NCBI GenBank assembly: GCA_005879065.1 | Contig: VBLU01000075.1 | Location: 1 to 9,595 of the forward strand | Reading direction: 5' to 3' | DNA length: 9,595 nt | Source: Methanobacteriota archaeon | GTDB lineage: Archaea > Thermoplasmatota > Thermoplasmata > RBG-16-68-12 | Shown here: one piece after another, positions 1 through 4,481 of the stretch | Numbering within the stretch: the first letter of the stretch is position 1 | How the letters are laid out: every line of letters starts with the position of its first letter | Notes under the pieces: model-generated | What the model saw: only the letters and a program-made list of their open reading frames with translations | Told to the model about the DNA's origin: nothing | Database searches by the model: none | Position numbers and translations under genes: made by a program

Positions 1-73
1 CTAAGCGGGGAATCAGAAGGATTATTTCGCGGACCACCTTGGGTGACCGGGGGATCAAGCGGCAGAACTTTCG

Positions 74-280
74 TTGGGGATTTGTAGGTCGTGCGGCCAC
101 TCGGTTGGAATGGACTCGAGGCAGGGGAAATGGCTGCACCACTACCACAAGCTGGGACCTTATGTCCTGAGCTTGGATTGCAAGGATCGGAAGATGTTCT
201 CTCGAGGTTTCGGCACATGCCCGTGCACCACCCCCGAGCCCGACCCGACGAAGCCCACCCGGTCGCACTTCACGTTCTAG
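74..280 (+). CDS. Short Cys/His-rich hypothetical protein (68 aa), possible zinc binder
   Basis: I do not recognise this gene. The frame opens at a TTG and encodes 68 residues with a suggestive metal-ligand pattern: C4-x2-C7-x-H9, then W20-x-H22-H23-x-H25, C36, and C49-x-C51 followed by a Pro-rich end (CTTPEPDPTKP). The Cys/His pattern resembles small archaeal zinc proteins that end in a C-x-C-x-x-P-E-P-like segment, but that is a loose likeness. Support for coding: third codon positions in this frame are strongly G/C, clearly more so than in the overlapping forward frame at 91-345. Against: the only start available after an in-frame TGA at 44-46 is TTG, with no close Shine-Dalgarno sequence (a GGGGAT lies 18 nt away). 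It lies just ahead of the sucC promoter on the same strand and is probably transcribed separately from sucCD. It could still be chance. Confidence 0.42.
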   Translation: MGICRSCGHSVGMDSRQGKWLHHYHKLGPYVLSLDCKDRKMFSRGFGTCPCTTPEPDPTKPTRSHFTF

Positions 281-302
281 CTCAAGCCGCAACGGCGCAC
301 AA

Positions 303-310
303 AGGATATA
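303..310 (+). promoter_or_regulatory. Probable archaeal TATA box for sucCD
   Basis: The A/T-rich block AGGATATA, preceded by an A-rich BRE-like stretch (CACAAAGG), is centred about 34 bp before the sucC ATG at 342. Archaeal transcription usually starts 22-27 bp after the box centre, which predicts a leader of only about 7-10 nt and agrees with the lack of a Shine-Dalgarno sequence before sucC. Confidence 0.5.
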
Positions 311-341
311 CGGCGTTCATACATCGCACGACTCGGTCCCG

Positions 342-1451
342 ATGAAGTTCCTTGAGCACAAGGCGAAGGAGATCTTCGCCCGCTACGAGATTCCAGTTCC
401 TCGCGGCGTCCTCGCGTCGCGGCCGGAAGACATCGTGGATCCTCCGCTCCCCTGCATGGTGAAGGCCCAGGTGCTCATCGGAGGCCGTGGGAAAGCCGGC
501 GGTATCCGACCCGCAGAGACCTTGGAGGAAGCACGCGAGGTCGCGACCCAGATCCTCGGCATGGACATCCATGGGTACCGCGTGAAGCAGGTGTACCTGG
601 AGGAGCGCCTCCACATCAGGAAGGAACTCTACCTGGGCCTCACAATCGACCGGTCCGCTAGGGAGCCGCTCCTGATGGCGACCGCGATGGGCGGCATGGA
701 CGTGGAGGAGGTCCCGCGGGAGGCCCTCCTCATGGAGCACATCCCCGCCATGGTCGGCCTCCAGCCGTATGTGGTCCGGTCCCTCCTGCGGGGCCTCGCC
801 TTGGACAAGGACATCGGTGAACAGGTCGCCGCGGTCGTCCGCCATGCCTACGATCTCTTCCGGAAAGAGGACGCCGAGCTCGTCGAGATCAACCCCCTCG
901 TGGTGACGGACGAGGGACGCGTCGTCGCGGGGGATGCGAAGCTCGTGGTCGACGACAACGCGGAATACCGGCATCCCGAATATGCAGGCCTGGACCAGGA
1001 CCGGACGCCCTTGGAGCAGGAGGCCCATGACAAGGGTATCGTGTTCATCCAGCTGGACGGCGACATCGGAGTCATCGCGAATGGCGCGGGCCTAACGATG
1101 GCGACCCTCGATGCGCTGAATCTGAAAGGCGGACGAGGCGGCGTGTTCCTCGACCTTGGAGGCACCGACGATCCGGAGAAGGTCAAACAGGCCTTCGAGC
1201 TCCTCATCAAGGCGCACCCGTCCGTGATCCTCGTGAATATTTTCGGCGGGATCACGAAGGCGGACACGGTCGCGATGGGCGTGAAACAGGCTCTCGACGA
1301 GATGCATGCGACCATCCCGGTCGTCGCACGCATTAAAGGCGTAAACGAAGCCGCGGCGAAGGAGATTCTCCGGTCCGTCGGCAGTCAGGCCGCGGAGACC
1401 ATTGAGGAGGCCGCGGAACTTGCGGTCAAGCTGAAGTCCGGAGGCCCCTGA
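342..1451 (+). CDS. sucC: Succinyl-CoA ligase (ADP/GDP-forming), beta subunit
   Basis: Beta subunit of succinyl-CoA synthetase, the TCA-cycle enzyme that interconverts succinyl-CoA + NDP + Pi with succinate + NTP + CoA in the cytoplasm. The 369 residues match the family length (about 375-390). The N-terminus MKFLEHKAKEIFARY is the classic start of the ATP-grasp domain. VKAQVLIGGRGKAGG (40-54) is the nucleotide-binding loop, and EINPL (182-186) with GDAK (197-200) carries the Mg-binding Asn184 and Asp198. The C-terminal CoA-ligase domain shows NGAGL (247-251), DLGGTDDPEKV (271-281) and NIFGGITKAD (299-308). The ATG at 342 is the conserved family start. sucD follows after one base, so the two subunits are co-transcribed and probably translationally coupled. 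No lesion is visible. Nucleotide preference (ATP or GTP) cannot be read from the sequence. Confidence 0.97.
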   Translation: MKFLEHKAKEIFARYEIPVPRGVLASRPEDIVDPPLPCMVKAQVLIGGRGKAGGIRPAETLEEAREVATQILGMDIHGYRVKQVYLEERLHIRKELYLGLTIDRSAREPLLMATAMGGMDVEEVPREALLMEHIPAMVGLQPYVVRSLLRGLALDKDIGEQVAAVVRHAYDLFRKEDAELVEINPLVVTDEGRVVAGDAKLVVDDNAEYRHPEYAGLDQDRTPLEQEAHDKGIVFIQLDGDIGVIANGAGLTMATLDALNLKGGRGGVFLDLGGTDDPEKVKQAFELLIKAHPSVILVNIFGGITKADTVAMGVKQALDEMHATIPVVARIKGVNEAAAKEILRSVGSQAAETIEEAAELAVKLKSGGP

Positions 1452-1452
1452 C

Positions 1453-2316
1453 TTGGCCGTCCTCTTGACGAAGAAAGCCCGCGTGGTTGTCCAAGGCATC
1501 ACAGGTCATCAAGGGCAGTTCCACACCCGTGCGATGCGGGACTTCGGGACGAAGGTTGTGGCCGGCGTGACGCCCGGGAAGGCCGGCTCGAAGATCGAAG
1601 GAGTTCCCGTCTTCGACCGGGTGAGGGACGCTGTCCTGAAGCGAAAGGCGAACGCATCAATCCTGTTCGTACCGGCCCCCTACGTCAAGGATGCGGCCGT
1701 GGAGGCCATCGAGGCGGGCATCAAGCTCGTCGTGATCATCACGGAGCGAATTCCGTTTCACGACTGCCTCGACTTCGTTCCCTTCGCCCGCAGCAAAGGG
1801 GTCACCCTAATCGGCCCGAACTGTCCGGGGATCGCGTCTCCCGGCCAGGCCAAGATGGGCATCATCCCGAACCTCATCTTCAAAGAAGGCGACACGGGCG
1901 TGATCTCCCGGAGTGGGACGCTCACTTACGAGATCGTCTACGCGATGAGCCAGGGAGGCTTCGGACAATCGACGTGCGTCGGAATCGGCGGCGATCCCAT
2001 CAACGGCACGAACATGGTCGACGCTCTCGCATTGTTCCAGAAGGACCGCAAGACCAATCGAATCGTCCTCGTGGGTGAAATTGGTGGGACCGCGGAAGAG
2101 GAGGCGGCCGAATTCATTAAAAAGAAGGTAACGAAGCCCGTCGTTGCATACGTCGCAGGACGAACCGCGCCACCCGGAAAACGGATGGGTCATGCGGGCG
2201 CGATTATCCAAGCGGGAAGGGGGACCGCAGAATCAAAGGTCCGCGCGTTCGACGAAGCGGGTGTCCCGGTCGCACAGTACCCCGGGGATGTCCCGAAGCT
2301 GCTCGCTTCCACATGA
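1453..2316 (+). CDS. sucD: Succinyl-CoA ligase (ADP/GDP-forming), alpha subunit
   Basis: Alpha subunit, which binds CoA and carries the phosphohistidine; it pairs with the SucC encoded directly upstream. The 287 residues match the family (about 289). The Rossmann CoA-binding domain includes VVVQGITGHQGQFHT (11-25) and AGVTPGKAG (37-45). The ligase domain has LIGPNCPG (119-126), SRSGTLTYE (152-160), GIGGDPINGT (177-186) and GEIGGTAEEEAAEF (208-221). The catalytic His is H247 in GKRMGHAGAII (242-252). The start is TTG at 1453, one base after the sucC TGA; the next residues (AVLLTKKARVVVQG) fit the family N-terminus, and no ATG lies nearby in frame. No internal promoter is evident. The gene is intact. 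Confidence 0.97.
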   Translation: MAVLLTKKARVVVQGITGHQGQFHTRAMRDFGTKVVAGVTPGKAGSKIEGVPVFDRVRDAVLKRKANASILFVPAPYVKDAAVEAIEAGIKLVVIITERIPFHDCLDFVPFARSKGVTLIGPNCPGIASPGQAKMGIIPNLIFKEGDTGVISRSGTLTYEIVYAMSQGGFGQSTCVGIGGDPINGTNMVDALALFQKDRKTNRIVLVGEIGGTAEEEAAEFIKKKVTKPVVAYVAGRTAPPGKRMGHAGAIIQAGRGTAESKVRAFDEAGVPVAQYPGDVPKLLAST

Positions 2317-2339
2317 CGCGGGAATCTTTGACCAGCGCC

Positions 2340-2531
2340 TCACGGCGAAGGAGGAACCCAACCGCTTCCTTCGGCATAGAACTCGATGAAACCACACTGA
2401 CGACACACGTAGGCCATGACCCAAGCGTCAGGAAGCGCACCTCCGCGAGACCAGACCCCCAAGTTGTCGGGCGCTGACGGCAGCATCCGCGTCACCCCGC
2501 CGCCGCATTTCGAACACTTGCCGGAAGGCTT
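2340..2531 (-). CDS. Small zinc-ribbon protein; 5' end unresolved, possibly a pseudogene
   Basis: On the minus strand an open frame ends with TGA at 2340-2342 and encodes a two-CxxC zinc ribbon: CSKCGG (first Cys codon at 2514-2516), then 33 residues later CRQCGFIEFYAEG, and the end SGWVPPSP. The CxxCG(Y/F)xEFY ending is common in small archaeal zinc-ribbon proteins of unknown role. The problem is the start. From the in-frame stop at 2622-2624 to the first Cys there is no ATG, GTG or TTG. The codons just before the knuckle read A-K-P-S-G-K, where AAG at 2531-2529 is one base from ATG; I use it only as a nominal boundary. An ATG at 2571 opens in another frame (MVPFEPYRTRRF) and would need a frameshift to join. 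Choices are a mutated start, a frameshift or a sequence error. It is convergent with sucD, 23 bp apart. Confidence 0.55.
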   Translation of the reverse strand, partial: KPSGKCSKCGGGVTRMLPSAPDNLGVWSRGGALPDAWVMAYVCRQCGFIEFYAEGSGWVPPSP

Positions 2532-2620
2532 CGCGGAAGCGCCGAGTGCGGTACGGCTCGAACGGGACCATAAGTGTTCGTCTGGAGTTCCGCCACGGCC
2601 GACACTCCCGCCGGCCCAGC

Positions 2621-2628
2621 TTTATCTA
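2621..2628 (+). promoter_or_regulatory. Archaeal TATA box of the riboswitch-led thiamine operon
   Basis: TTTATCTA is the only strong A/T-rich octamer in this GC-rich intergenic stretch and resembles the archaeal box A. Its centre near 2625 predicts a transcription start at about 2647-2651, at or inside the 5' strand of the TPP aptamer. The mRNA would therefore begin almost directly with the riboswitch. Confidence 0.62.
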
Positions 2629-2640
2629 CGGGACGACACA

Positions 2641-2737
2641 TCGCCCGCCCGGGGAGCCCAGAAGGGCTGAGAGTATCCCGCGTGAGGGATAGACCCTTGG
2701 AACCTGATCCGGGTCATGCCGGCGTAGGGAACGCGAG
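2641..2737 (+). ncRNA. TPP riboswitch (THI element)
   Basis: This is a near-consensus thiamine pyrophosphate aptamer. In order: the GGGGAGC entry (2651-2657); helix P2, AGCCC/GGGCT, closing an AGAA loop (2655-2668); the invariant CTGAGA (2667-2672); helix P3, TATCCC/GGGATA (2674-2691); the conserved ACCCTTGGAACCTGATC (2693-2709); the P5 arm CCGG-GTCATG-CCGG (2709-2722); and the 3' signature GCGTAGGGAA (2722-2731). A possible P1 pairs TCGC (2641-2644) with GCGA (2733-2736). Both the pyrimidine-sensor half (CTGAGA) and the diphosphate-sensor half are complete, so ligand binding is expected. It precedes an AIR synthase-family gene and thiE, which fits feedback control by TPP. THI elements are known in Thermoplasma-type archaea; the switching mechanism there is not visible from the aptamer alone. 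Confidence 0.96.
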
Positions 2738-2752
2738 GATGTTTTCAGCTAC

Positions 2753-2772
2753 GGGCCCTGAGGAGTTCCTCC
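2753..2772 (+). promoter_or_regulatory. Candidate riboswitch expression platform with Shine-Dalgarno in a hairpin
   Basis: Between aptamer and coding region lie GGGCCC (2753-2758) and then the perfect inverted repeat GAGGA-GT-TCCTC (2760-2771). The left arm is a GAGGAG Shine-Dalgarno sequence 11 nt before the TTG at 2777, so the hairpin would hide it. GGGCCC can pair with either strand of aptamer helix P2 (GCCC at 2656-2659 or GGGC at 2664-2667), which offers a route to mutually exclusive folds. The pairing is read from the sequence; the regulatory role is inferred. No terminator-like T run longer than four lies here. Confidence 0.4.
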
Positions 2773-2776
2773 ACCC

Positions 2777-3722
2777 TTGGCAGACCCGATCCCGCGGAAG
2801 TACCCGATGGGCAAGGTAAGCCGCGCCTTCTTCGAGAACGTAATCGCCCGCCACCTTGGCGAGCGACGCAAGGATGTCGCGGTGGGCCCCGCGAACGGCG
2901 TGGACGTCGGCGTCGTGCTCCTCCCGGATGGCCGCGCGATGATCTCGACGACGGACCCGATCTACATCGTGCCCCAATACGGCTGGGAGCGGGCGGCCTG
3001 GTTCGCCTTCCACATCCTCGCGTCGGATCTGACGACCTCCGGCGTGGCCCCTGAGTACATCACGATGGACTGGAACCTCCCGATGGACATCGAAGACGAT
3101 CAGATCGAAACGATGCTCCGGGTGATGGACCGCGAGTGCCGAAAGTATGGCGCCGCCATCGTCACGGGGCACACGGGCCGTTACGAAGGATGCACCTACC
3201 CGATGGTGGGCGGCGCCACGTTCCTCGCGATCGCCCCGAAGGACGACTGGGTCACCGCGGACATGGCACGGCCCGGGAATCGCCTCCTGGTCACGAAGAC
3301 CGCGGGCCTAGAGGCGACGGCGATCCTAACGAACACGTTCCCCGACGTCGTGGAGAAACGGCTCGGGGCCGACGTGACCTCTCCGGAACGCCGTCTGGGA
3401 GATGGCCCAGGCCTCGGGCCTCGGCGTGGACGTCGACCTCTCAAAGGTCATCATCGATTCCGCCGTCGCTGAGGTTTCGAAGCTGTTCGGCATGGAGCCC
3501 CTCGATGCGATCAGTGAAGGCACGCTCCTGATCGCTAGCGAGCCGGGCGCGGCAACGAAAGTCCTCGAGATTCTCCGCAAGAAGGGGATCCCGGCCGTCG
3601 ACATCGGTGCGTTCACGAAAAAGGGCCGACCGTGCTGGGACCGCGGACGCGTGTTCCGCCCTGCGGATCGTGATCCGTTCTGGATCGCCTTCAGTCGTGC
3701 GCTCTCCGGGGAGATCCACTGA
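2777..3722 (+). pseudogene. AIR synthase/HypE-like PurM-fold protein, broken by an internal deletion and frameshift
   Basis: PurM-superfamily (AIR synthase-related, HypE-like) protein; the superfamily also contains ThiL, the TMP kinase. The first part runs from TTG 2777 (or ATG 2807, which has GGAAG six bases upstream). It has VAVGPANGVDVG (35-45), ISTTDPIYI (56-64), LASDLTTSGVAPEYI (81-95), the GHTG motif (131-134) and the hinge into the C domain, TKTAGLEATAIL (173-184). After GADVTS (197-202) the frame goes astray, and the homologous continuation LRNAVWEMAQASGLGVDVDL is read from 3381 in the next frame, to TGA at 3720-3722. Relatives carry about 35-40 residues between these segments, including the MHD(V/P)TEGG motif; they are absent here. 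Together the parts give about 315 residues instead of about 330-350. The TPP riboswitch upstream and thiE downstream suggest a thiamine role, perhaps TMP phosphorylation. Whether the lesion is real or an assembly fault is unknown. Confidence 0.75.
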
Positions 3723-4375
3723 GCCGACCTCGCGGACGAAGCGGGCGTCTGGGCGGCCTCTACCTTGTCACATCACCAAAGCGGCCCGTGGCCAGACTCC
3801 TCACGATCGTGGGGGAAGCCCTCGAAGGAGGCGCCTCGATCGTGCAATTCCGGGACAAGGGCGTGTACACTCCGGAAGAGAGGTCCGAGGCGGCTCGAGG
3901 CGTTCGGAGCCTTTGCGACCGACACGATGTGCCGTTCCTCGTCAATGACGACCCCGAGCTGGCACGTCGCTTCCATGCGGACGGCGTCCACGTAGGCCGC
4001 CAAGATCCGTCACCCCGAACCGCTCGAGGGGTCCTGGGACCGCGAGCGATCGTTGGCGTGACGGTGTATGGCAACGCAGGGGAAGAGGAAGCGGCTGCGG
4101 CCGCGGGCGCAGACTACCTGGCCGTGGGACCGTTTTCTCCCAGCCCCACGAAACCCGAGGAGCCTGTCCTGCCGCTCAGCCTTCTCGACGACGTCGTGAA
4201 ACGTTCACGCCTTCCCGTCTTTGCGATTGGAGGCATTACCGCGGAGAACGCGGGCCGGTTCGCGGAGCACGGCGTCGCCGGAGTCGCGGTCGTCTCCGCG
4301 ATCATGGACGCGGCCGATCCGCGCGGGGCAACGGAGGAGATTCGGCGGTCCCTCAATGCGGGCCGACGCTCCTGA
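3719..4375 (+). CDS. thiE: Thiamine phosphate synthase
   Basis: Condenses HMP pyrophosphate with thiazole phosphate to make thiamine monophosphate, in the cytoplasm. From a proposed CTG at 3719 the protein has 218 residues, typical for ThiE. TIM-barrel motifs: beta1 GLYLVTSP (13-20), IVQFRDKG (41-48) for the pyrophosphate substrate, LVNDD (74-78), DGVHVGRQD (88-96), VGVTVYGN (112-119), ADYLAVGPFSPSPTKP (131-146), FAIGGITAENAG (168-179) and GVAVVSAIM (188-196). Start choice: the first standard start is GTG at 3788, but that removes beta1 and leaves 195 residues. Upstream in frame no ATG, GTG or TTG exists. CTG 3719 overlaps the preceding TGA (CTGA) and has GGGGAG five bases before it, so a coupled CTG start is the best reading. 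It is probably the last gene of the riboswitch-controlled transcript. Function is secure; the start is not. Confidence 0.9.
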   Translation: MSRPRGRSGRLGGLYLVTSPKRPVARLLTIVGEALEGGASIVQFRDKGVYTPEERSEAARGVRSLCDRHDVPFLVNDDPELARRFHADGVHVGRQDPSPRTARGVLGPRAIVGVTVYGNAGEEEAAAAAGADYLAVGPFSPSPTKPEEPVLPLSLLDDVVKRSRLPVFAIGGITAENAGRFAEHGVAGVAVVSAIMDAADPRGATEEIRRSLNAGRRS

Positions 4376-4383
4376 TCCACCTC

Positions 4384-4413
4384 GTGCGCGCACGCACGGA
4401 AAACGCGCGCGCG
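4384..4413. repeat. Alternating purine-pyrimidine GC tract, possibly Z-DNA-forming
   Basis: Two alternating purine-pyrimidine runs lie in the thiE-topA gap (4376-4481): GTGCGCGCACGCAC (4384-4397), which includes the perfect palindrome GTGCGCGCAC, and ACGCGCGCGCG (4403-4413), joined by a short A-rich spacer. Such sequences convert to Z-DNA under negative supercoiling. They sit about 40 bp upstream of the topA TATA box. Any regulatory effect is inference. The rest of the gap holds only the topA promoter. Confidence 0.45.
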
Positions 4414-4448
4414 AAGAATCCCTGATCGACGACATCGGGCAACAAACG

Positions 4449-4457
4449 ATTAAATAG
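4449..4457 (+). promoter_or_regulatory. Archaeal TATA box of topA
   Basis: ATTAAATAG, preceded by an A-rich BRE-like block (AACAAACG), is centred near 4453, 29 bp before the GTG at 4482. The predicted transcription start falls within a few bases of the start codon, so topA is probably leaderless or nearly so. That supports choosing this GTG. Confidence 0.65.
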
Positions 4458-4481
4458 AGCCCATTTCCTGCAAACCCCTCC

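Noticed and set aside
282..1028. 248-residue minus-strand frame opposite sucC
   Set aside because: Antisense shadow of sucC with no domain.
2317..2400. Terminator after sucD
   Set aside because: Only a weak TCTTT is present; there is no run of five or more T and no stable hairpin.
2739..2819. Possible 26-codon leader ORF starting at ATG 2739 after the riboswitch and overlapping the start of the next gene
   Set aside because: The only Shine-Dalgarno-like bases touch the ATG, and the peptide has no thiamine-related or conserved look; probably chance.
3136..3531. 131-residue forward frame across the break in the AIR synthase-like gene
   Set aside because: Arg/Pro/Gly-rich out-of-frame translation; it does not bridge the two homologous parts.
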